A program made the translations under genes and the position numbers. Below the pieces are notes generated by a model. The model was not told where the DNA came from. It searched no databases and was given only the letters and a program-made list of their open reading frames with translations. This document shows positions 46,090 through 57,200 of a stretch of DNA of 64,000 nt, one piece after another (position 1 is the first letter of the stretch; every line of letters starts with the position of its first letter). The stretch is from Dysidea avara. Taxonomy: Eukaryota > Porifera > Demospongiae > Dictyoceratida > Dysideidae. The stretch covers positions 25,403,059-25,467,058 of the forward strand of contig NC_089276.1 of the NCBI RefSeq assembly GCF_963678975.1. The letters run 5' to 3'.

Positions 46090-46550
46090 AAACTAATTAA
46101 TACTAAAGTATGTCAATTTTAAGGTTTTAACCACTATAAATCACCACATAATTAGATTTCTGTTATAATATTTTAAGGATATACATTTTCATGTGTCTCA
46201 AGAGCAGTAGTGTTATCTTTTATACTTCACTTTTAGCTCATTTATTTCATTGCTATCAGTAATGTAGCTCAATTGCTGTTCCTCAATGACTTGTGTTTCA
46301 CCCAACAGTTACTGGGTGACAGTAGAGCAGGCTGGAAAAGTCAATTTAATTTGAGATAGTGGCTGCTTGGCTAGTTCTGTGGTCAAATGGTATATAGCTT
46401 CATTCTAAAATACTGAATAGTTACCTAAATCAAAGATATGTACGTATGATGGCTAGCTGTCCATGTGCTTATGGTATAGACAGAACCAGTAGTGCAGTCT
46501 TTTATTTGGTGTGTCAAGCTGTCCATTTACTTATATATGGCAGATGGAAC
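46090..46550. other. non-coding stretch
   Basis: Nothing recognised in about 460 bp. Confidence 0.4.
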
Positions 46551-46554
46551 TTAA

Positions 46555-46925
46555 TCCTATATGTGCTGCCCAAGAGCTAGAGGCATGCATATTGGCTAGT
46601 GGCCATTGTGTCTATGCTCTGCAATGCCCAGTTTCGAATTCTGTTGCTGTTTCCTTAAGCAAGAAATTTTACTCACATTGCTCCAGCCTACACAGCTTAT
46701 AATCCTGGTCCTGGTTACCTGGCAAAGTAATTGACCAGAAGTTAGGGTCACTGTGGAATTTTGGGTTCCTCAATGCGTGAGACTGGACAGTCCTCCCGTG
46801 TGTTACTATTCCTGCATCAGGAGGATTTGCCTGCCCGGGTGCCTGAGTGATGCACAGGAATCCCAGTGTTGGTTCACTGGGTGGCAATGGCTATGTCTCA
46901 CATGATTGTCAAGTGTATGCATCAG
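46555..46925 (+). mobile_element. tRNA-derived SINE (family B), copy 1
   Basis: tRNA-like head (GCTAGAGGCATGCATATTGG ... CAGTTTCGAATTC with B box) followed by the body TTCCTTAAGCAAGAAATTTT ... TTGCTCCAGCCTACACAGCT and, further on, CTGGACAGTCCTCC. The same body recurs on the minus strand at 48290-48645. It ends in the (GT)n array at 46926-46980. Confidence 0.65.
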
Positions 46926-46926
46926 T

Positions 46927-46980
<54 letters not shown>
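46926..46980. repeat. (GT)n microsatellite
   Basis: About 27 GT units, directly at the 3' end of a family B SINE. Confidence 0.97.
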
Positions 46981-46985
<5 letters not shown>

Positions 46986-47245
46986 AACGTCAAGGGTAAC
47001 TGGTGTTAACTGGGGAAGCAAATGCCAACTGTCCATGTCCCACACAGTAGGTGAAGGTCCAGTGGGACTTCGGGTGCCCACATCTTCACCTGTGGGACAT
47101 AGTACAGCTTCCTGCGGGTTACCAGGGGGATTTGCCTGCACTGGCTCCTAGCACCTGAGTAGCATACAGGTGTCCCAGTGCTGGTTCACTGGGTAGGCGT
47201 GACCATGCTAGCACAGCAGCTGAAGGCTTTGCTTTTGCTTTGTGT
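46981..47245 (+). mobile_element. 5'-truncated SINE (family B), copy 2
   Basis: Starts within the body (GTTAACTGGGGAAGCAAATG) and ends GGCTTTGCTTTTGCTTTGTG into GT repeats. The minus-strand copy at 48290 ends in the same way. Confidence 0.6.
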
Positions 47246-47287
47246 GTGTGTGTATTGTATCAGGCCAGGAGCTTATATACTCCTGGC

Positions 47288-47560
47288 TGTATGTATGTAT
47301 GTATGTATGTATGTATGTATGTATGTATGTATGTATGTATGTATGTATGTATGTATGTATGTATGTATGTATGTATGTATGTATGTATGTATGTATGTAT
47401 GTATGTATGTATGTATGTATGTATGTATGTATGTATGTACATGCATGCATGCATGCATGCATGCATGCATGCATGCATGTATGTATGTATGTATGTATGT
47501 ATGTATGTATGTATGTATGTATGTATGTATGTATGTATGTATGTATGTATGCATGTAGTA
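47288..47560. repeat. (GTAT)n microsatellite with internal (GCAT)n
   Basis: About 150 bp of GTAT, then about 38 bp of GCAT (47440-47477), then about 75 bp of GTAT. All six frames are open because the unit has no stop, giving long but meaningless ORFs. Confidence 0.97.
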
Positions 47561-47564
47561 TGTA

Positions 47565-48100
47565 TGTATGCATGAATATATTTTTACGTACACTGTGCAT
47601 GTGTATATATATAATAAAGCATAACTGGGTGCATGATAGAGCTCAATAGGTGGATTAGTGGTATGCATATACAGCAGTGTTTGTGCAATAAGCATACATA
47701 GAATGTCAAGTGCAAATTTATGTACTGCACAGGCAGGATGTGTTTTGTGGGACTCAGCATGTACAGAAAAGGTAACAATATTTATGGGTGTTCACATCCA
47801 AACAAACATGATGTCCATTGTATGGTTGCCATTAAGAAATTCATTTTTGTCTCCAACATCAACAAACATCCATTGCCATAGTGGCTTCATCTACAGTGCA
47901 TGAGCATTCACAGCAACACTTAGCTATAATTTTCTACTTAACCTTGATACTTATAAGAAACAACAGTAATACCTATTGGACCTATTTTAAATAGAAAGAA
48001 GCTCTGTGACTGCTAAGGAACCAAATTATGCCATGATGCATAGAACTTGTGAATGTTCAAGCAACAATTTTTTATCAATCATGTGGCTTGTGGCTTTTAA
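47565..48100. other. non-coding stretch between microsatellites
   Basis: Nothing recognised. Confidence 0.4.
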
Positions 48101-48102
48101 CA

Positions 48103-48110
48103 CACGCACG

Positions 48111-48183
<73 letters not shown>

Positions 48184-48240
48184 GCACACACATGTGCACA
48201 CACACATGCATGTATACACGCACACACACAAAGCAAGCAA
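48103..48240. repeat. (CA)n microsatellite with CACG/CATG variants
   Basis: CACG units, then about 35 CA units, then ATGTGCACACAC variants. It abuts the 3' end of the minus-strand SINE at 48290-48645 (with AAGCAAGCAAAGCCTACAGC as the junction). Confidence 0.95.
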
Positions 48241-48645
48241 AGCCTACAGCAGCCATGTGGAGCACAGCCAGCAAACTAGCACTGAAATCCCTGTGCACCA
48301 CTCAGGCACTTGAGTCTTGTGCAGGTAAATTCTCCCGGGGCAGGACTAGTAACCCACAGGAGGACTGTCCAGGTCTCATGGAGAGAGGTTGCGGAACCAA
48401 AAGTTCCACAATGACCCCAACACCACTAAGCGAGACAAGAACTGATGGGCATTTGCTTCCCCAGGTCCATTAATCTTACAGCTGGGTGTGGTGCTTCCCC
48501 AGTTGACACCAGGCCACCGGGTCCTCATTATGCAGCTGGGTGGACTGGGTAAAATTCCTTGCTCAAGGAAATTGGTGTCACCAGGCATAGAACCTGGAAC
48601 CTTTTGATTACCAACCCAATACTCTAGCCACTTTGCTATGCTGTC
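48241..48645 (-). mobile_element. tRNA-derived SINE (family B), copy 3
   Basis: Minus-strand head (tRNA-like, with B-box-type CAGGTTCTATGCCTGG near 48575-48595 and GCTAGAGTATTGGGTTGG before it), then CCTTGAGCAAGGAATTTTAC, CCAGTCCACCCAGCTG and CTGGACAGTCCTCCTGTGGG. It is the most complete copy, about 350-400 bp. Confidence 0.7.
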
Positions 48646-48921
<276 letters not shown>

Positions 48922-48971
48922 CACACTACATACAACATACACACATACGCACACACATTATACACGTGTGA

Positions 48972-49007
48972 CCAATTATACACATATGGTTTCTGATAGT
49001 ATAAATA
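48972..49007 (+). promoter_or_regulatory. CCAAT and TATA box before the beta-helix gene
   Basis: CCAAT at 48972-48976 and TATAAATA at 49000-49007, 80 nt before the ATG at 49087. This spacing suits a normal core promoter, so the gene was expressed at least before decay. Confidence 0.5.
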
Positions 49008-49086
49008 GTTTCCATATCAATTCAAACATTAGTTGACTTGAATTTCTGCTATTGCTGGGGTACACAGTGTTGCATTGCCATTAGCT

Positions 49087-52000
49087 ATGCTTACAGAAAG
49101 GATTGCAATCATAATTTTACTTTGTGTGATATTCACAAAGGCTGAGGAAGTTTCTTTTTCTCAAGATATTACTTCTGGTTCAGGGACAGTGTTTGAACAG
49201 AAATGCTGTGAAATTGGAGATCACCCTTTTTACTCATTGGATAATGCTGTCCTTAACATTGCTAATGATACCGTACTAAAAATAATTGCATCAAATGTTG
49301 TACTAAATTCAAAAGTTAGTTTAAAATATCTTGAGAATGTTTTAATAATTGGACACGCAACTCCCACTGTGAGCTGTAACTCGATTGGAACAATAATGCT
49401 TTCCTCCTGCAACAATGTGGCAATTAAAGGTATCAATTGGGAGAATTGTGGCTCTAGAAATAAATCATTTTATCCAGGTGGAATCAGCTTTTATAATTCT
49501 TCTATCATCACCAGTCAACACTGTACTTTTAGTTCTTCAATGGGGCTGTGCTAATCTCAAAACCTTCAAGAAATCTATACATCAAAAATTGCAAATTCGC
49601 ACATAACAGTCAACACAAAGGTCATGGTGCAGCAATACAGTTTTTAGCAGCTCATATACAAACACGTTTGATGATTGATAGATGTAATTTCTCATACAAT
49701 GGAGCTGCTAAAAGTATCATCTACATTGGTCGTAGTTCAGAGAAAGAAATTTATTTGTACTTGCAAAATTCAATGTTCATTGGCAATGAAGGAGTCCCCA
49801 TTTACCTTTCACAACAAAAGCTACACATTAAAGGTGATATGCTATTCAAACATAACAAGGCGATTACTGGTGGAGGAATTTATGGCAGCAGCTCAGCTGT
49901 TATATTTAAGAACAAATCTAATGTCACGTTTTACAATAATTCAGCAATCACTGATGGTGGAGCAATGTTTATTAACAATTCAAGAATGCATTTTGCAAAA
50001 AACTCAGTAATAAGTTCTGCAAACAACTTTGCTAAATCATTTTCCAATGCACTATACTCCATGAACAAGACCGCTGTATTATTTGGTTGTAACACCATGG
50101 TAACATTTAAAAGCAATAAGGCTGGTGATCGTGGGAGAACTCTGTACTTAGAAAATTGCAACGTACTATTTGATGAAATTCAAAAGTGATATTTAGTAAA
50201 AACAGAGGTAATTTCGGAGGAACAGTTTTCTCTTCTAACAATTCAGAAATATCATTCAATGGAAATACAGAAGTGATATTGTTCTAACATTTCATTTAAA
50301 GGGAACACAACAGTAGCTTTTAAAGGTAATGAAGCCAGCAAGCATGGAGGAGCTGTTGAGTCTATTGAGAACTGCAGCATTACATTTGATGGGAACTCAA
50401 AAGTAATATTTATTAACAATCTTGCTACATTCGGAGGAGCAGTTTACTCTACAATTTATTCAAATATATCATTTAATGGGACCACAACAGTAATTTATAA
50501 AGGAAATGAAGCCAGTAGATATGGAGGAGCTGTTCAGTGTTAGGAGCAATTAATTGTGATGAAAAATGTAACATCACATTTGATAGCCACTCAACAGTAA
50601 CATTTTATGACAACAGTGCCTCATTTGGAGGAGCAATTTATTCTTACAATTATTCTATTATATCATTTGATGGGAACACAGCGGTGACATATAAAGATAA
50701 TAAAGCTAGTGAAAATGGAGGAGTTATATTTTCTTTCAAGAATTCCAGTATCACATTTAATGGAAACTCAAACACAACATTTAAAAGCAATATAGCTAAC
50801 TTTGGAGGGGCGGTACAGTGTAATAAATATTCAGAAATATTATTTGATGATTACACAACAGTGACTTATAAAGACAACAAGGCCAATGGAGATGGAGGAG
50901 CCATTTCTTTTTATGACAACTGTGATGCAATATTTGATGGAGATGCAAATGTGACTTTTAGTAACAATAGAACAATAACAGCAGGTGGTGCTATGTCTTT
51001 CAATAGGTACTCACTTGTATTATTTCAAGGAAATGTAGCAGTGGAGTTCACCAATAATAAAGCCAAAGGGGCTATTAAGCTTCACCAGACAACTATGAAT
51101 CTTGTAATGGACTCACTGGTAACGTTTAACTATAATTCTGCTAATAGGAGTGGTGGAGCCATATATATCTCAGTGATAACTTTACTGTGACATTTGAAAA
51201 TGAGTCTGACGTTACATTTCATCAAAACAATGCATGGGGTCATTTATGGTGAACTGAAACAAACCAACCAGAGCAAAATCTTATCAACCACTACAAGTGT
51301 TGATTTTAGCAACAATACAGCTCTTGAAGGTGATACTTTATATGCACTTACAAGTGTCATGTGATGAAACATGTTTGAATAGCAGCATAGTAGGTGAAGA
51401 AGTGACACACAGTTACCCTCCTCGTCACCTAGCTTTATAAAAGCCAACCACTTGTGTCAATACTACCAATACGCTGAACTATTGTGATACCTACTTTGTT
51501 AGTAACATAATGCTTGGTCAAAACATTAAAGTCAATGCCTGTGTGCTAAGCTTTAATAACAAACATGCTGGAGGTGTAAACTTTTTGGTAAGTGGTGAAA
51601 GTCAACATCATAAACTTGATGGTACATGATTTGTGCTAATAGCCTGTAATCTTTTCGAAGGGATCAATGTAATAGGAAAGGAGATTTCTGATAAAACTAC
51701 TTTCTCAATGTCCATCACATCATACAGTAACAGTGAGTTAGAAATTGCTGTCAGGCTAATAGCAGAACTATCACCATGTCACCCTGGTTTTCACTATGAC
51801 ATTAATACTCAATAGTGTGCATGCTATGATGACAATGAGGTTGTGTCTTGTTCTGGTAGCACATCAATAATTAAAAGAGGTTACTGGTTTAGTATTGTTC
51901 ATGGTAAAACCACAGTGGCACTTTGTCCTTACAATTACTGCAATTTTGCTTGTTGTGAAACAACTAATGGATTCTACCACCTATCACCATTGAGATCAAA

Positions 52001-53189
52001 TCAGCGTAGTTCACACAGATCTGGAACTGTTTGTGGTAGTTGTAAAGAAGGCTATACTCTCTCATTTGATTCCACAAAATGTGTAAATTTCAACCAATGT
52101 ACAACTGGCCAGACAGTACTGGTGATGATGTTGTCATTCACATACTGGATAGTCTTGGTTGTAGTAGTGTTTGTAGTGACATATTATCATGTTAAGATTG
52201 GTCATTTCTATGCTATTACATACTATTACAGTATGTTGGATATTTTACTAGATCAAAATTTGTATGTATCACAAGGACTGTTTACTGTTGTTAGCATTAT
52301 GTCTGGTACAGCAAAAATGACTCCACAATTTCTAGGGCAACTTTGCCTGGCAAAAAATATGAGTGGAATTGATCAACAAGTCATTCATTACATACATGTT
52401 ACCATCATTGTAGGAATGATCTGCCTGTCAGCCAGAATGTCTTACAGGTTTTCGTTGTTTGTTAGTCGGGGAATTATCCGTGTAATTTGTTTTCTACTAC
52501 TGTTATCATACACTTCTGTGGCGACATCTTCATTGCTACTATTGAGATCATTGACATTTCATAATGTGGATAATACATACACTTACCTGTCACCTGACAT
52601 AGAGTATTTCCAAGGTCGTCATTTTCCATATAGGATAATAGCAATATTATGTACACTCATTGGTCTACCACTTCTGCTTTTGCTTGAGCCAGTTGTTAAT
52701 CACAAGATCAACTTTACTACATTTAAGCCATTGCTTGACTAGTTTCAAGGATGCTACAAAGACAAGTATCGTTTATTTGCACCTTACTACATGATCTGTC
52801 GACTTGTGATAATTTTAATAATCATTGTCAATTCAACCAACAACAATACTACCCAAGTTCTATTACTTGTTGCTAGTACACTTCTAGCCTTGACACAGGT
52901 AATCATCAAGCCATACAAACACAAAGCTCTAAATATTTTTGATGGAATGATGTTACAAATAATGATTTTTGCCTCAGTGATATCACTTTTTGACAGTTTT
53001 GGCACAAAAGGATTATCAGCAGTTATAATTCTTTTAGTAATACTACCCATGATAGCATTTGCTGCACTGGAACGGATTGTGTATAAAAAGAGCATCAATA
53101 AGATTCTCACATACTGCAAACCCAAACTTGTTACTGAAAATGACAACCATTATGAAGTAGCCCCCAGAGTGATATTGGCATTGTTATAG
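49087..53189 (+). pseudogene. beta-helix ectodomain / multi-TM receptor-like gene, broken
   Basis: Intronless as far as visible. ATG at 49087 starts a signal peptide (LTERIAIIILLCVIFTKAEE). Residues onward form a right-handed beta-helix with many copies of a motif like F-x-x-N-x-A-x-x-x-GGAI/V, resembling POMP (polymorphic outer membrane protein) repeats. A Cys-rich linker follows (SGTVCGSCKEGYTLSF, about 52020-52080), then eight or nine hydrophobic segments (52120-53090) and a short tail. Such proteins would sit in the plasma membrane with a large ectodomain; ligand unknown. Lesions: single-base-type frameshifts near 49538 and 50177; further register breaks near 50281, 50540, 51172, 51250, 51355 and about 51440; in-frame TGA 51627-51629 and TAG 51813-51815 and 52740-52742. 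From about 51441 to the final TAG (53187-53189) the frame is otherwise intact. Partial dead copies lie at 35812-36265 and 36480-36730. Assembly errors could explain some frameshifts but not the three substitutions. Confidence 0.82.
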
Positions 53190-53194
53190 ATGAG

Positions 53195-54170
53195 ACACTA
53201 TGAGGAAGAATGCTACCATAGTTGACATGTGAGTATGTAACTATTATGTATTTACAGGATTTATACACAAATGTACAACTAGCTAGCTACCATGCTTTAG
53301 AACATGTGAGCATCTCAGCTCGCATTAGTGTAGTTCTCATCTAACCCCTAAACGTCTATGTTGTGAAAAATTCTACTATTGATAATCACACATTTACCTT
53401 TATTTAGCAGCAGGAAGAGAGATTCCAATGATACAACTGAGATTCATAATACTATGATACATTACCGGGAATCAATTATGGAGGGATGAATAATGAAGAC
53501 TGACATGGATCACACAACCAGTAAAAATACTAATGCACAATTTAGTTAGACTTGCACATTTTAGTATGACAATATTAGTTTACTTTGATTTTCACTGCAT
53601 TATAATTTATAGTCTAGCATATATATACTTAACAGTATGCTGTGTTTTGCAAGCTACAATTCTAGATATATGTGCTCTTAATCCAACATATGTCCAGACT
53701 CAAGTTGTACAGTGATGAAGTATATACTACACCATATTATATGACTTCATTTCATTGCACTAGAGGCTTGTGCATGTGTATGGCTGTGTGTGTCTGTGTG
53801 CATGTGCGTAGCTGTGTGGGCATGATGTGTACGTGTGATGGTACAGGTGCAACACACACACACACACATAAACCCTAGCCATGCCCTTCCCACTCACCTG
53901 CACCCCAACGCATCTACTTTATCCAACTGCAGGTACCACCCATGCCACCCTAACATATTATCCCTCTCTTGACGTATCCACCTGGGGCTATGCATCCACC
54001 CTTTGGTTCTGCCTGTTTTTGCATGCACCCCCCCCCCCCCACACACACACACACACACACACACACCATCACACTTCAGTATTGTGCAACATATATTTAC
54101 TCATTATATTGCATCACATAGTGCAGCAGAAACTGATGCAGGCTGGAAGTGATTATTGTTATTAACACTT
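53195..54170. other. non-coding, with CA and C/CA microsatellites
   Basis: Contains (CA)n at about 53852-53868 and a C-run plus (AC)n at 54029-54065. The short frames across these (53672, 53881) are not genes. Confidence 0.5.
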
Positions 54171-54176
54171 GACTAT

Positions 54177-54182
54177 TTTATT
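54177..54182 (-). terminator. poly(A) signal of the subtilase gene
   Basis: AATAAA on the minus strand, about 110 nt after the stop codon ending at 54290. Confidence 0.5.
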
Positions 54183-54289
54183 TGAGTATATTGTTATGAT
54201 TCAGGTTTGAGGCTAAATAAATAATACCATACAGTATCCATGACCTTCTTAGTCATGCAGTATATGCACAAAATGTATATAGTAAGTTG

Positions 54290-57200
54290 TTACTTGCAAT
54301 TGTTCTTTACTTCACAAATGTTATTTAAACTCAGCATCAGGTTTGGAGTGAGATTTTGCATATGTCTTGAAAATCTGCTAAAGTCAATAACATTTCTGGC
54401 AGTTGCTTTTGACAGCAGAAGATGCTTCACTTCCCATGGCTTAAGTGAAGGACACTGTTCTAACAGTAATGCAACACTTCCAGTCACAAATGGAGCAGCC
54501 ATTGATGACCCAGATTGTATATCATAACAATTATTACAGAATGTGGAAGTACTATTGATGTTAGTACCAGGTGCAAACAGGTCTACACAGGCTCCTCCAT
54601 TGGTCAAAGGGCTGATGACATCAACAAAATCTTTGGATGAATTTCTCTTATCTGTAGCTGCCACTGTGATTAATCCAGGGATATTGGATGGTGTGTATTT
54701 ACATGAATCGGTTACTTTATTTTCAATATTTCCTGAAATAGTTACCACCGTAACACCTTGATTCATTAGATTCCACACAGCTCTTTCAATAGACCTTTCT
54801 TCCTTTGAACCATATAAAGACAAGTTCACTACAGCTCTCCTGTGTGATCTGTTGTTGGCTTTATTTAACACACACTCCAGTCCTTGTATTAAAGTACTAA
54901 GTGTCCCTCTCTTGTAGCAGTCCAGTACCCTAACACTGTACAGGGTGACTCCTGTGGCAACTCCAACACTAGCACCTGTTATTATGCCAGCAACATGTGT
55001 GCCATGACCATTACAGTCTCTTCCTAACATCTGCTGGCCAAACAAGTTGTCTATTGGGTCACAACCTTGTAAAGAAAACACAAGGTACACACAATTCACA
55101 ATTGTAATGCAGTTGCTTACATGGACTGATATATACTGTGACTTTTAAAACAATATATTTTCACAACAGTAGGGTTAGTTTATATAGGAGTGGAGTAGGT
55201 GGTTATATGGGATGAATCTGTAAATGATTCTCAGGACATGAGAGATTGAGATCCTCTAATATAGCAGTCAAATAGTCTAATAAAACAGTCAGGCACTGCT
55301 GAATCAGACTGTGTGAACTGTAAAACAGTTAAAAAATTAGCTGCAGAATTCTTCAACAATTTAAAATATAGTTTGCATTGTGATTTGTGATTTTCTGCAT
55401 CTGTGCATATGTATCTGAGGTGTGCGCATATGACTATACCATGAAAATTTTCTCTCACTTACTGTAGTAAAGGCCCTGTGAAATATTGTATGCAGTCAAG
55501 TAGCAGTATCCATGTTGTGATACACTCTTACAGTGGTATATAGCAGTGCCAGGCCTTAGCTATATATGTCATTATTGCATATGAACCATAAAGCTTAGTA
55601 GGTAAATATAATTGAAATGTAGCTCAGTGATATACAGCACATTTCAACCTCCATAATGGAAATTGATAGTCAACTGTGAATCAACTTTCCTTGGCCTAAT
55701 GCTGTAAATTAAAATACATGGCATTGAAGTGTCTGTTCTATTTTATAGAGGACATTGATTTCATGCCCTTGGTTAGGGAGAGATGTGCCTGTGATTCTCT
55801 CTTCATTTGAAATTGCAGTAAGTAGTATTGCTAGCTCCATCATGCAAAAACTGTAACTAGGGGGAAGAAAGGCATACTGAATCCACTGTATTTTGCCACC
55901 AGGGGCAGTTTCAGAGATCAGCAAAGGAAGGTGCACCATGGTAGTAGGTATATATGGAACAGGGGATCTGATGCAGCTCCCCAAAAGCTAAAGGTACTTC
56001 ATATGTTTCAAGACTGAAATTTTTGGTACGGAATACATAAATAATAATAATTAATTATGCTTTATAAGTTATAGGTGGTCTGCATTGATCAAGAGTTGTA
56101 GGGATCAGTGACAGTCATAAGTAGTTCAGTTATGAGTCAATTGTCATATAGAATGGCCATGGAATACAAAGAACTATGTGCACTTTATCCTCAATATTCC
56201 TAGTAGGCTATTATGTGCCCATGGGATGGTGCTGCAGATGGCAGTCATCACACATACTTAGCAATAGCTGTGGAGGATTCTTAATAGTGTTACATGTGGT
56301 GACTGTTTTATTAGAGTATTTGACTGACTGCTCAAGTAGCAGGCATTCAAGTATCCAAGATTTTGTAATTGATAAAAATATTCTCCGTATATTTCCCAAT
56401 AGAACCCTGGCACAAAATAACAGTGCACATTTAACTTGGGGTTGCTCCGATCCGTCACCTGAGCTCCTATGGCCATGAGGATGAAAATCGCTATGGGGCC
56501 AAGTTTGTCCATATGCTGATCATCATAGAAATCTTAATTTTATCATGCCCATTAAGTTGTGTGTCAATATATCCAGAATGCATTGAAAGTTTAAACATAC
56601 TTTAAAATGCATAGTTGGTTTGCTCAAGTTAGCTATTTTCAACTATTTTTCTGATGGTTGTGTCTAAACTCAAAAGTATAAACTCATGAGATTTCAGTTA
56701 AAAAATAATTGGGCTGGAATGCCTACTATTAGCCAGGAGTATCTTGATTAAAGTTTGGTATTGGGGGAGGGATCATATGCCCCCATGCCCCTCCCTCCTA
56801 CCTGGATCTGCCACTGAGGGTGTCTGGAACAAATCCAAAGGAAAATAAAGGAATACATTGCTGCTACAGCTGATTTCTTATTGTAAGTCCCTTTAGTGAG
56901 CATGTAGAGGCAGAGCCAAGTGACCAACTACAAATTTCACATCTGGCACCTGCCACAACAAAAGAAATAAGAAATAAAAGTGAAGAATTATGTAACACCA
57001 TATGCAGATGATAACTGAAACTTTACAGAGGAGTCATTCACTTTAAGACTTTAGAGAAATCTTTGTCATGCTAATTAGTAGTGATTATAGTATTAGAGTA
57101 GTTGACAGCTTAATCAGAGTATCTTGATCAGGTACATGTAAATAAAGAGAAATGGACTGGCTATCATTTCTATCACCATACATGCAAAGACACTAAGGTG

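Noticed and set aside
46669-47151. 111- and 81-codon frames on opposite strands
   Set aside because: They cover family B SINE copies and the GT repeat.
47178-47695. Long ORFs on both strands encoding Met-Tyr-Val-Cys or Ile-His-Thr-Tyr strings
   Set aside because: They are translations of the (GTAT)n/(GCAT)n microsatellite, which has no stop codon in any frame.
51813-52742. TAG read as glutamine (genetic code change)
   Set aside because: The same gene ends in TAG after its conserved tail, other genes use ordinary stops, and a TGA plus frameshifts are also present; decay is simpler.
49087-53189. Bacterial (chlamydial) contamination or recent transfer because of POMP-like repeats
   Set aside because: AT-rich composition like the neighbours, eukaryotic TATA/CCAAT promoter, C-terminal multi-TM part and local eukaryotic pseudogene copies argue for a host gene.
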